A stretch of DNA of 27,295 nucleotides from Candidatus Woesearchaeota archaeon UBA153. Lineage in GTDB: Archaea; Nanobdellota; Nanobdellia; Woesearchaeales; UBA525. This document shows, piece after piece, positions 7,397-13,382 of this stretch (its first letter is position 1; each line of letters starts with the position of its first letter). Where the stretch lies: positions 1 through 27,295 of the forward strand of contig DASH01000088.1 in assembly GCA_002503705.1 (NCBI GenBank), read 5' to 3'. The notes under the pieces were generated by a model. It was not told the origin of the DNA and searched no databases. It saw nothing but the letters and a program-made list of their open reading frames with translations. A program made the position numbers and the translations under genes.

Positions 7397-8650
7397 GTGG
7401 ACGTCGGCATCATACTCCTCGGCATCAGCTTCATCCTCCTCTTCGGCTTCCTCGCCGAGCTCCTCTTCAAGAAACTGCACGTCCCCGACGTGCTCTTCCT
7501 CATCGCGCTCGGCTTCGCCATCGGCCCGTACGGTTTCGACCTCGTCCGACCGGAGAACGTCGCCATCCTCGCGCCCATCTTCACGACGTTCGCGCTCCTC
7601 TTCCTCCTCTACGAAGGCGCGTTCAACATCGACTTGACGTCGTTCGCGAAAGGCGTGGGGAAGAGCCTCGGCATCACCCTGTACAACTTCCTCCTCTCCG
7701 GCATCGTCGTCACCGGCGTCATGCTCCTCTTCAAGAACGACCTCCTCTTCAGCATCCTCGTCGGGTGCATCCTCGGCGGCGTCTCGAGCGCGTTCGTCAT
7801 CCCGCTCATCAAACAGCTCAACCTGAAAGGCGAGACGTACTCCGTCCTCGCGATGGAGAGCGCGTTCACCGACGTCCTGTGCATCGTCGGCGCGCTCACC
7901 GTCCTCGAGATCATCAAGCTGCAACTCTTCGACGCGCAGATGATGGTGAGCAAGATCATCAGCGTCTTCGCCGTGGCCATCGCGATCGGCATCGTCGCGG
8001 GCATCATCTGGATCCTCCTCGTCGAGAGCATCTTCAAACGGCAGAAATCCTACATGATCACGATCGCGTACCTCATCATCATCTACGTGCTCACCGAGTT
8101 CCTGAACGGGAGCGGCGCGATCGCCGCGCTCTTCTTCGGCCTCGTCCTGAAGAACTCGCGACAACTCACCCAGATCGCGCGGAACATCGTCGACGGGAAG
8201 GACGGCGAGCGCGACGGGGTCTGCGTGACGACGGACGAGGAGGAGTTCTTCTACAGCCAGCTCTCCTTCCTCCTCAAGACGTTCTTCTTCGTCTACATCG
8301 GCATGCTCATCTCGCTCGAGAACACGACGGCGCTGTTCATCGGCGGCATCATCTCGGTCGCGCTCCTCGCCACGAGGCTCGCGTCGTACGCGGTGACGTC
8401 ATCGTTCTCGAAGGGCGACCGCAATCTCATCAGCGCCATCTTCGCGCGCGGCCTCGCCGCGGCGGCGATTGCGCAAGTCGTCGCGCTGAGCGGCATCCCG
8501 GGCGGTGAGATGATCACCGCGATCACGTACGCGGTCATCACGTTCACGATCATCCTGAGCTCGGTGCGCGTCTTCATCGTGAAGCGCGCGATAAGCAACG
8601 AGCCGGAGAGCGTCGAGACGGCGACTCCGTCGACGAAGAAGTCGCAGTGA
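7397..8650 (+). CDS. Cation:proton antiporter (CPA1/NhaP-like)
   Basis: This 417-residue integral membrane protein has about 12 hydrophobic segments and fits the Na+/H+ exchanger domain family. Recognisable stretches are LLFLLYEGAFNIDLTSF in the early helices, GGVSSAFVIPLIKQL, and MESAFTDVLCIVGAL, where an Asp in the core helix is expected to bind ions (TD here rather than the ND of some members). Also seen are FFGLVLKNSRQL, a conserved LLKTFFFVYIGMLIS helix, and FARGLAAAAIAQVVAL. It lacks a C-terminal TrkA-C regulatory domain. It probably exchanges Na+ or K+ for H+ across the cytoplasmic membrane; cation specificity cannot be read from the sequence. hypA follows after 80 nt and may share its transcript. 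Confidence 0.92.
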   Translation: MDVGIILLGISFILLFGFLAELLFKKLHVPDVLFLIALGFAIGPYGFDLVRPENVAILAPIFTTFALLFLLYEGAFNIDLTSFAKGVGKSLGITLYNFLLSGIVVTGVMLLFKNDLLFSILVGCILGGVSSAFVIPLIKQLNLKGETYSVLAMESAFTDVLCIVGALTVLEIIKLQLFDAQMMVSKIISVFAVAIAIGIVAGIIWILLVESIFKRQKSYMITIAYLIIIYVLTEFLNGSGAIAALFFGLVLKNSRQLTQIARNIVDGKDGERDGVCVTTDEEEFFYSQLSFLLKTFFFVYIGMLISLENTTALFIGGIISVALLATRLASYAVTSSFSKGDRNLISAIFARGLAAAAIAQVVALSGIPGGEMITAITYAVITFTIILSSVRVFIVKRAISNEPESVETATPSTKKSQ

Positions 8651-8730
8651 ACTGCTCTTCGGCGAGTGGACGGTCACCAGCGTCAGGCGGTTCTGAGCGG
8701 ACTCGAGGAGCAGCAAGGGGGGTGTCGTTG

Positions 8731-9054
8731 ATGCACGAGCAGGTTTTCGTCGCGGACATCGTGAAGGAGGCAACGAAGCACGGCGTGGTGTCGAAAGTCA
8801 CCGTCGAGGTCGGCGCGCTCGCGCCCATTCCCGCGGCCGAGTTGGAGGCCGCGTTGCGGATGACGACTGGTTGGGAGGTCGAAATCGTCGAGAACGCGGG
8901 CACGGTGCAGTGCAAGTGCGGTTATCACGGCGCGCCGAAGATCACGGACAAGGGGCACGAGTACACGATATACGAGTGTCCGAAGTGCGGCGCGAAGCTG
9001 CCGCGCGTCGTCTCGGGAAAGGAGATCATTCTGAAGGACGTGACGGTCGAGTGA
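8731..9054 (+). CDS. hypA: Hydrogenase nickel-insertion protein HypA
   Basis: This 107-residue HypA delivers Ni to the large subunit of [NiFe] hydrogenase during maturation. It starts with the conserved MHE: His2 and Glu3 bind nickel. The family start VFVADIVKEATKHG and VTVEVGAL follow. The zinc site is C61-x-C63 and C83-x2-C86 (CKCGYHG, CPKCGAK). The first pair is CxC rather than the CxxC of many bacterial HypA, as in some archaeal proteins. I chose ATG 8731, not an upstream ATG at 8647, because HypA begins with MHE and a G-rich ribosome site (about 8716-8723) is well placed. No hypB lies nearby. Its target is presumably HydA at 16.8-18.1 kb. Confidence 0.93.
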   Translation: MHEQVFVADIVKEATKHGVVSKVTVEVGALAPIPAAELEAALRMTTGWEVEIVENAGTVQCKCGYHGAPKITDKGHEYTIYECPKCGAKLPRVVSGKEIILKDVTVE

Positions 9055-9180
9055 GCAGTTCCTCGCTCTTCGCACGACAGCGTTCAAGCAAGTCGAAGAT
9101 TGCCGATTTCTTGCTGCGGAAGTAGTGCTCGCTCACCGACGCTCCTTGATACATGACTTGGTTGCTCAGTGTGGCTCGTT

Positions 9181-9750
9181 TCACGTCTGGGGTGACGCGT
9201 CGGTAAGGGGTTCATAGGGGAACGCTCGCAGGTATCCTCTGATGACGATGGCATTGACGAGGTTGTTCTTGAACTCTTTGCTCGATTTTTCGAAGGATTC
9301 ACTGCACAAGAGGTGAATTTTCCGACGCAACCGTCGTTCGTACGGCGCGAGGTCGAGCGGCGGTTCGCGGTCGACGCCTTCGAGGTAAAGATCGATATCG
9401 CTCTCCTCGACGTCCTCGCCCCTGCTCGCGCTCCCGTAGAAGATGATGCAGCGCACGCCGATTTCGTAGACGAGCGTGTCGAGCAGACCGCTCTCTTCCA
9501 GGCGGAGGAGGAGATTCTGCTGCTTCAAGACCTTGAAGAGTTTCTCGTCCGTGTTCGCGACGTAGACGGGCTGGCCGCGACGGGATTGTCGAACCGTGAT
9601 GAGCCGCTCGGCCGCCAATTCACGCAGGTACTTCTTGGTCGATGGCGTCGCGAGGTTCGCACTCCTCGAAATTTCGCGGAGCTGCAGCTCTGTTGTCGGC
9701 TCGTCGAAGAACGCTTGCAAGACCCGATATTTGTTATAATTTTGTAACAT
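9181..9750 (-). CDS. HTH plus MNT-type nucleotidyltransferase, no HEPN partner
   Basis: This 189-residue protein has an N-terminal winged helix (about 1-65, ELQLREISRSANLATPSTKKYLREL) and a minimal nucleotidyltransferase domain with F-YGSASRGEDVEESDIDLYL: G106-S107 and the metal-binding D118 and D120. The third catalytic carboxylate seems replaced (IHLL, His). In MNT-HEPN systems such proteins act as antitoxins, either by binding or by AMPylating the HEPN toxin. No HEPN gene lies adjacent, so it is an orphan here. ATG 9750 is supported by an AT-rich TATA region (about 9772-9784). Two near-palindromes overlapping its start suggest autoregulation. It is divergent from hypC. Confidence 0.85.
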   Translation of the reverse strand: MLQNYNKYRVLQAFFDEPTTELQLREISRSANLATPSTKKYLRELAAERLITVRQSRRGQPVYVANTDEKLFKVLKQQNLLLRLEESGLLDTLVYEIGVRCIIFYGSASRGEDVEESDIDLYLEGVDREPPLDLAPYERRLRRKIHLLCSESFEKSSKEFKNNLVNAIVIRGYLRAFPYEPLTDASPQT

Positions 9751-9768
9751 TCGTTATAATATTATTAC
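9733..9768. promoter_or_regulatory. Two 20-bp-phased palindromes at the MNT gene start
   Basis: GTTATAATTTTGTAAC (9733-9748) and GTTATAATATTATTAC (9753-9768) both approximate the palindrome GTTATAATATTATAAC. They match their own reverse complements at 12 and 14 of 16 positions. The centres are exactly 20 bp apart (two helical turns). The sites straddle the start codon at 9748-9750 of the minus-strand HTH-nucleotidyltransferase, as expected for an autorepressor operator. Confidence 0.65.
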
Positions 9769-9780
9769 ACTACTTATAAA

Positions 9781-9808
9781 TATTTTCTAATTACTATATA
9801 GAAAATAA
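9781..9808 (+). promoter_or_regulatory. hypC promoter with 9-bp inverted repeat
   Basis: TATTTTCTA (9781-9789) and TAGAAAATA (9799-9807) are perfect inverted repeats with a 9-bp spacer. The right arm overlaps CTATATAGAAAATAA (9794-9808), the same 15-mer found before the first gene. The region is shared by hypC and the divergent MNT gene, so a regulator bound here could affect both. Confidence 0.6.
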
Positions 9809-9870
9809 TTTGTATTCCTTCCCATCAACCAACAATACCTTTTAGTACCAGGAGGCCTCCCAACAAGAAC

Positions 9871-10092
9871 ATGTGCCTCGCCATCCCGGGAAAGGTCATC
9901 AAGATCGACGCGAAGAAGAGACTCGCGACAGTCGACTACGAAGCGGAACGACGCGAAGCGTCCCTCCTCCTCCTGCCGAACGTGAAGGTCGGCGAGTACG
10001 TCCTCGTCCAGGCGAAGATGGTCGTCCAGATCGTCCCGGCAAAGCAAGCGAAAGCGGCGTTGCGCACGATCGCGAACGCGCCGGTGAAATGA
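9871..10092 (+). CDS. hypC: Hydrogenase maturation chaperone HypC
   Basis: This 73-residue HypC/HupF-family chaperone carries Fe(CN)2CO intermediates with HypD and then holds the hydrogenase large-subunit precursor. It begins with the invariant MCLAIPGKV; Cys2 is the essential ligand once Met is removed. The following KIDAKKRLATVDYEAERREASLLLLPNVKVGEYVLVQAKMVVQ fits the beta-barrel core. Length is normal for the family. The start ATG 9871 has an upstream GGAGG-containing palindrome (9851-9860) as ribosome site, and a TATA box with inverted repeat lies at 9781-9808. hypD, its usual partner, is not in the window. Confidence 0.95.
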   Translation: MCLAIPGKVIKIDAKKRLATVDYEAERREASLLLLPNVKVGEYVLVQAKMVVQIVPAKQAKAALRTIANAPVK

Positions 10093-10102
10093 AAAGCCCG
10101 TC

Positions 10103-10315
10103 GCTCAGAGCGAACGGACGCCCGCAACGACCGCGGGGGGCGTTCAGAACCCCGACGTCGCTGGCGCGGCAAGAAGTCAGAGTCCGAGTCGAAGTTCGAC
10201 GACGTACGAAACGACGACGTTCGTGAACGAGGAAATCACGACGGACGAGAAGAACGCGACGGACGACGGGAAATCCGTGCCGCGCCAGTATTGACGGGCC
10301 TTGCCCGAGGGGTCA
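10103..10315. repeat. Composite palindromic element, copy 3
   Basis: Same arm order as at 7.13-7.33 kb: hairpin CGCTC-A-GAGCG (about 10102-10112), an ACGCCC/GGGCGT stem (about 10118-10143), arm GCTGGCGCGGC (10160-10170) followed by AAGAAGTC, a spacer with ACGAGGAAATCACGA (10227-10241, identical to 7233-7247), the complementary arm GCCGCGCCAG (10279-10288), and hairpin CGGGC-CTT-GCCCG (10295-10307). It fills the gap between hypC and the next gene; I see no small gene in it. Confidence 0.8.
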
Positions 10316-10344
10316 CTGATGAACAAAACGAGGATGAAAGTCTC

Positions 10345-10917
10345 ATGACGACCTCACCCAGCCTGCTCGTCATGCAGTCCGCCTTCCCGTGCGCGGACAT
10401 CGCGCTCCAGCTCGGCAACATGACGGAGAAAGACTACGCGATGCTCGAGAAAGCGCTCCTCGCGCGACGACCGCTCCCGCGCGCCACGCTCGAACGCTGC
10501 TTCCCCGCGCTCACGCGACGACTGAAAGAAGTCGCGAAGAAAGAGCGGCTCGCGTACTGGAGCGTCGAGAACATCCGCACGCACTCCTTCAAGCACCACG
10601 ACGCGTACATCGACGACGGCGACGGCCTCCTCAAGGAGATGATGCCGTGCGAGAAGGAGCTCTGCCGGTGCAAGCTCTACGAAGTCGTCGCGGTCGAGGA
10701 GCGTCCAGAGCGGATCTACACCGTGAAGACGGAGAACGGCGACGAGAGAGTGCTCGGCCGCTACCTCCCCGGCGCCACGCCAGGAGCCATCATCGCCGTC
10801 CACCGCCGCTTCGCTACTGACGCGCTCTCGCCGGCGCAGGCAACACAGTACGGATTCCGACGATCGCGATCGCGCCGGCGAGGAGGAGCGCGCTCCCCAA
10901 GACTTGCAAGCCGGTGA
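10345..10917 (+). CDS. Cys-containing hypothetical protein in the hyp region
   Basis: From ATG 10345 (MTTSPSLLVMQSAFPCADIA) this gives 190 residues; a second Met nine codons later could also start it. I recognise no family. It has a helical N-terminal half (EKDYAMLEKALL to LKEVAKKERLAYWSVENI), a His/Asp stretch (HSFKHHDAYIDDGDG), and a possible metal-binding Cys group (MPCEKELCRCKLYEVV). A beta-rich end follows (RIYTVKTENGDERVLGRYLPG). The last ~33 residues (RRSRSRRRGGARSP) are Arg/Ser-rich and lie antisense to the end of the exporter gene. A one-base indel near 10810 would instead end the protein at TGA 10818-10820, almost abutting the exporter stop. Its position between hypC and the maturation protease gives only a weak hint of a hydrogenase link. 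Confidence 0.6.
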   Translation: MTTSPSLLVMQSAFPCADIALQLGNMTEKDYAMLEKALLARRPLPRATLERCFPALTRRLKEVAKKERLAYWSVENIRTHSFKHHDAYIDDGDGLLKEMMPCEKELCRCKLYEVVAVEERPERIYTVKTENGDERVLGRYLPGATPGAIIAVHRRFATDALSPAQATQYGFRRSRSRRRGGARSPRLASR

Positions 10918-11716
10918 TGCGGCCGGTCCACGCGAATTCTAGAAACGTCGTCACGACCGTGCCGAGGACGAGGAGTGCCGCGGCAACGCTCGCCGGGACG
11001 CGTTTCAAGCCTTCATAGAACGTGAAGACATACCCGTACAGCAGGACGCTCGTGAGGGCGATCCAGCCCCACGCGCCGGACGATAAAGTCGCGACGAGCG
11101 CGAGCTTGTTCGTCGCGAAGAGGTACGCGAGGAGGAAGAGCGCGCCGAACCCCATCCTGCCGGCGGCGACGATGCGGCCGGAGACGTGGTCGAGCCGCAA
11201 GAGGTGCTTGCTCAGCACGATCTCGGCCGCCCAGAAGAGGGTCGCGGCGAGGATGAGCGCGTCGCCGAGGCCGAACGTGAAGCTCGTCAGCTTGAGGAGG
11301 ACGAGATTGCCCGCGAGCAGGAGGAGGATGCCCGCGACCATGCTCTTGCTCACTCTCTCTTTCAGCGTCAGCGCGGCGAGGACGACCACCCAGAGGAAGA
11401 GCATCTTGTGCAGGAGCGAGCCTTGCGCCGCCGACGTCAGCTGCAACCCGGTGAAGAAGAGCAAGAAGGGGAGGGAGCCGCCGATGAGGCCGATGAGCGC
11501 GAGCACCGACCAATCGCGCTTCGATAATTTCCGGACCGCGCCCCGCTCTTTCAGGAAGAAGAGGGTGCTGATGAGGAGGAGGGCGACGAGGACGTTCTTG
11601 CCCGTCGTGAAGAGCGCCGCGTCCATGCCCGCGACGCCGAACTTGTTCAGGAAGATCGAGACGCCGCTGATCAACGCCGTCGCCAAGACGAACCAGAATC
11701 CACGATCCACGACCAC
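10814..11716 (-). CDS. DMT/EamA-family transporter
   Basis: This 300-residue protein has about ten membrane helices in two EamA repeats (about 6-140 and 150-285). Typical stretches are FWFVLATALISGVSIFLNKFG at the start, SAAQGSLLHKMLFLWVVVLAALTLKERV at the end of repeat 1, and SVLLYGYVFTFYEGLKRVPASVAAALLVLGTVVTTFLEFAW in repeat 2. EamA proteins export metabolites such as amino acids or nucleotide-type compounds across the cytoplasmic membrane; the substrate is unknown here. The GTG start at 11716 follows a GAGAGGTGGT ribosome site and a TATA box at about 11751-11760. A 17-bp perfect palindrome lies between TATA box and start. Its 3' end overlaps the convergent 10345-10917 frame by about 100 nt. 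Confidence 0.9.
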   Translation of the reverse strand: MVVDRGFWFVLATALISGVSIFLNKFGVAGMDAALFTTGKNVLVALLLISTLFFLKERGAVRKLSKRDWSVLALIGLIGGSLPFLLFFTGLQLTSAAQGSLLHKMLFLWVVVLAALTLKERVSKSMVAGILLLLAGNLVLLKLTSFTFGLGDALILAATLFWAAEIVLSKHLLRLDHVSGRIVAAGRMGFGALFLLAYLFATNKLALVATLSSGAWGWIALTSVLLYGYVFTFYEGLKRVPASVAAALLVLGTVVTTFLEFAWTGRITGLQVLGSALLLAGAIAIVGIRTVLPAPARARQ

Positions 11717-11725
11717 ACCACCTCT

Positions 11726-11742
11726 CCTGCAACCGTTGCAGG
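11726..11742. promoter_or_regulatory. 17-bp palindrome in the exporter leader
   Basis: CCTGCAACCGTTGCAGG is a perfect 8+1+8 palindrome. It sits just downstream of the TATA sequence (CATATAAATATG, about 11751-11762) on the exporter side, around the predicted transcription start. It would fit an operator for the exporter gene, or a 5' hairpin hiding its GAGAGGTGGT ribosome site. The same AT-rich core also serves the divergent protease gene. Confidence 0.6.
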
Positions 11743-11781
11743 AAGGGAATCCATATAAATATGTTTCCCTGGAGCGCGCCC

Positions 11782-12177
11782 ATGGAACTCTTGCTGCTCG
11801 GCAACCCCGCGCTCGCGGTCGACGACTTGGCGTTGAAGGTCGGCGCCGAGCTGCAGAAGCGCGGGCACACGACGCGCCACGTCGACGACCCGTTGGAGCT
11901 GTACGACCTCGACCTGGACGACAAAGTGATTCTCGACGTCGCGGAGGGCGTGCCGCGAGTCGTTCTCGTCACCGAACCGGAGAGCCTCGTCCTCGGCCGG
12001 TTGTGCTCGCTGCACGACTTGGACGCCGCGTACCTGCTCAAGCTGCGGAAAGCCATGGGTCGGGAGACGCGGTTGCGCATCATCGCGATCCCGCGGACGA
12101 TGGGCGTGATGGCGGCCGTGAAGGCCGTCGAGGAGTTGCTACGCAGTTTGGAGCGGGCGGCAGGGTCGAAACGCTGA
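11782..12177 (+). CDS. Hydrogenase maturation protease (HycI/HybD, M52-like)
   Basis: This 131-residue protein matches the endopeptidases that cut the C-terminal tail of [NiFe] hydrogenase large subunits after metal insertion. It opens with MELLLLGNPALAVDDLALKV, the GN-x5-DD signature whose acidic residues help bind nickel. A beta strand VILDVAEGVPRVVLV and a conserved His in SLHDLDAAYLLKL follow. I chose ATG 11782 over 11761 because the family begins right before this motif and the TATA box (about 11751-11760) would put transcription start at or near 11782 (leaderless). HydA in this window ends in DPCFSCSTH plus nine residues, which this enzyme would be expected to remove. It is a little shorter than typical bacterial members. 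Confidence 0.88.
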   Translation: MELLLLGNPALAVDDLALKVGAELQKRGHTTRHVDDPLELYDLDLDDKVILDVAEGVPRVVLVTEPESLVLGRLCSLHDLDAAYLLKLRKAMGRETRLRIIAIPRTMGVMAAVKAVEELLRSLERAAGSKR

Positions 12178-12267
12178 AAACGACCCCTACCGTGATTCTT
12201 CCGTCGTTTCCGGACGAAGGTATTTATACAATCACGTCGCACCGGCAGCATCATACTGACCGAAACA

Positions 12268-12309
12268 CATATAAACTATAGTAAATATATATTAACTATG
12301 GTAAATATA
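12268..12309 (+). promoter_or_regulatory. Promoter with 20-bp-phased direct repeats for MNT-HEPN
   Basis: AACTATAGTAAATATA (12274-12289) and AACTATGGTAAATATA (12294-12309) are direct repeats offset by exactly 20 bp. The first overlaps the TATA box (ATATAAAC, about 12269-12276); the second covers ATG 12298. A protein bound to both would block transcription and the start codon, as expected for antitoxin autoregulation. Confidence 0.65.
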
Positions 12310-12846
12310 AATAACCCGAAGTTAACAGTCTTGCAATCGGAAATCCTGCGCCTCCTGTTCATCAAGGCAGGCGTCGCGCTCAACCAGCATCGCATCGCCA
12401 CAATACTCGAGGTCACGCCGCCGGCAGTGATGAAAGCGCTGCCCGCCCTGGAAACCGAGGGACTCATCACGCTCCAGCAAGACGCGGAGTCGAAGCGGTG
12501 GGCGATCCAGCTGCGACGCGACGACCACCGCGCCCTGCAGCTGAAACGAGCGGATAACCTGCGGCAAGTCTACGAGACCGGACTCGCCGACCGTCTCGAG
12601 CAAGAGTTCGCGGGCGCGACAATCATCCTCTTCGGCAGCTACGCCCGGGGCGAGGACACAATCAACTCAGACCTCGACATCGCGATTATCGGCAGAAAAG
12701 CGAAGATGATCGACCTCTCGCGATACGAGAAGATGCTCGAGCGGGAAATCAACATCAATGCGTATGCCTCGTTCGCGACCATCCACAAGCGCCTGAAAGA
12801 GAACCTGTGCAACGGCATCGTCCTCTTCGGAGGGATTGAGCTATGA
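12298..12846 (+). CDS. HTH-MNT nucleotidyltransferase antitoxin
   Basis: This 182-residue protein has an N-terminal winged HTH (about 10-75, VALNQHRIATILEVTPPAVMKALPALETEGL) and an MNT domain with LFGSYARGEDTINSDLDIAI: G113-S114, D125 and D127. The third carboxylate position appears to be Asn (EININAY). The next gene encodes a HEPN protein, overlapping by four bases (ATGA), the standard MNT-HEPN toxin-antitoxin arrangement. Known MNT partners neutralise HEPN RNases by binding or AMPylation; which applies here is not visible. ATG 12298 is supported by a TATA box ~25 nt upstream and two direct repeats phased by 20 bp. A start codon inside a repeat suggests tight self-control. Confidence 0.9.
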   Translation: MVNINNPKLTVLQSEILRLLFIKAGVALNQHRIATILEVTPPAVMKALPALETEGLITLQQDAESKRWAIQLRRDDHRALQLKRADNLRQVYETGLADRLEQEFAGATIILFGSYARGEDTINSDLDIAIIGRKAKMIDLSRYEKMLEREININAYASFATIHKRLKENLCNGIVLFGGIEL

Positions 12847-13304
12847 GAGCGGTACGACGGTTCGAAGAGTTCCTCGCGCAAGGGACTGTCAAGCGACAAA
12901 GTTCAAACCGATCCAGGGCGGCGTTCCTCCTCACAGAGTCCGAGAAGAGCTACGCCCACCTCCTCGCCAGCGTCGAGAAGCTCGGCGTGGACGATGACAA
13001 CGCGAACACGTACGTGAAGAACAGCTACGACATCCTGATGGAGCTCATCAGGGCGAGAATGCTCCTCGACGGCTACAACGCCTCAGGCCAAGGAGGCCAC
13101 GAAGCGGAAGTCGCGTACCTGCGCGTCCTCGACTTCCCGGAGAAAGACGTCCAGTTCGCAGACCAGCTGCGCTACTTCCGAAACGGGATGCTCTACTACG
13201 GCACGATCCTCGACGCAGAGTACGCGGAGAAGGTCATCGCGTACGCGAAGAGGATGAGCGCGAAGCTGCGTGAAAAGGCCGTCGCGAGAGAACGACGCCA
13301 GTAA
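12843..13304 (+). CDS. HEPN-domain protein, partner of MNT
   Basis: This 153-residue, mostly helical protein has the HEPN layout: TESEKSYAHLLASVEKLG, then NTYVKNSYDILMELIRARMLLDGYN, and near the end QLRYFRNGMLYYGTILD. Classical HEPN RNases carry R-x4-6-H. Here the RNG segment reads RNGMLYYG with no His at the expected place. The protein may therefore lack RNase activity, or belong to the subgroup with this variant. It overlaps the MNT gene by four bases (ATGA), so translation is probably coupled. Expected role: toxin half of a toxin-antitoxin pair. Whether it is toxic is uncertain because of the missing His. Confidence 0.85.
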   Translation: MRAVRRFEEFLAQGTVKRQSSNRSRAAFLLTESEKSYAHLLASVEKLGVDDDNANTYVKNSYDILMELIRARMLLDGYNASGQGGHEAEVAYLRVLDFPEKDVQFADQLRYFRNGMLYYGTILDAEYAEKVIAYAKRMSAKLREKAVARERRQ

Positions 13305-13338
13305 CGCCCCTCCTGAGAAAGGGATTCTCTCGACACAA

Positions 13339-13382
13339 CCTTTAAAAACCACTCTCACTCTGCGCGTAGGAAAGGGGAGGTG
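13339..13382 (+). promoter_or_regulatory. Hydrogenase operon promoter and ribosome site
   Basis: CCTTTAAAAACC (about 13339-13350) is a TATA-type element. GGAGGTG (13376-13382) is a strong Shine-Dalgarno, but it directly touches GTG 13382. It is better spaced (8 nt) for TTG 13391, so the true hydB start may be the TTG. Confidence 0.55.

Noticed and set aside
9055..9180. Small gene or RNA between hypA and the MNT gene
   Set aside because: Only a weak AGCAAG/CTTGCT pairing is visible, with no start signals or coding pattern.
10314..10360. C/D-box guide RNA suggested by CTGATGA and GATGAAA
   Set aside because: No D box (CTGA) at a suitable distance, and the first box follows C rather than a purine.
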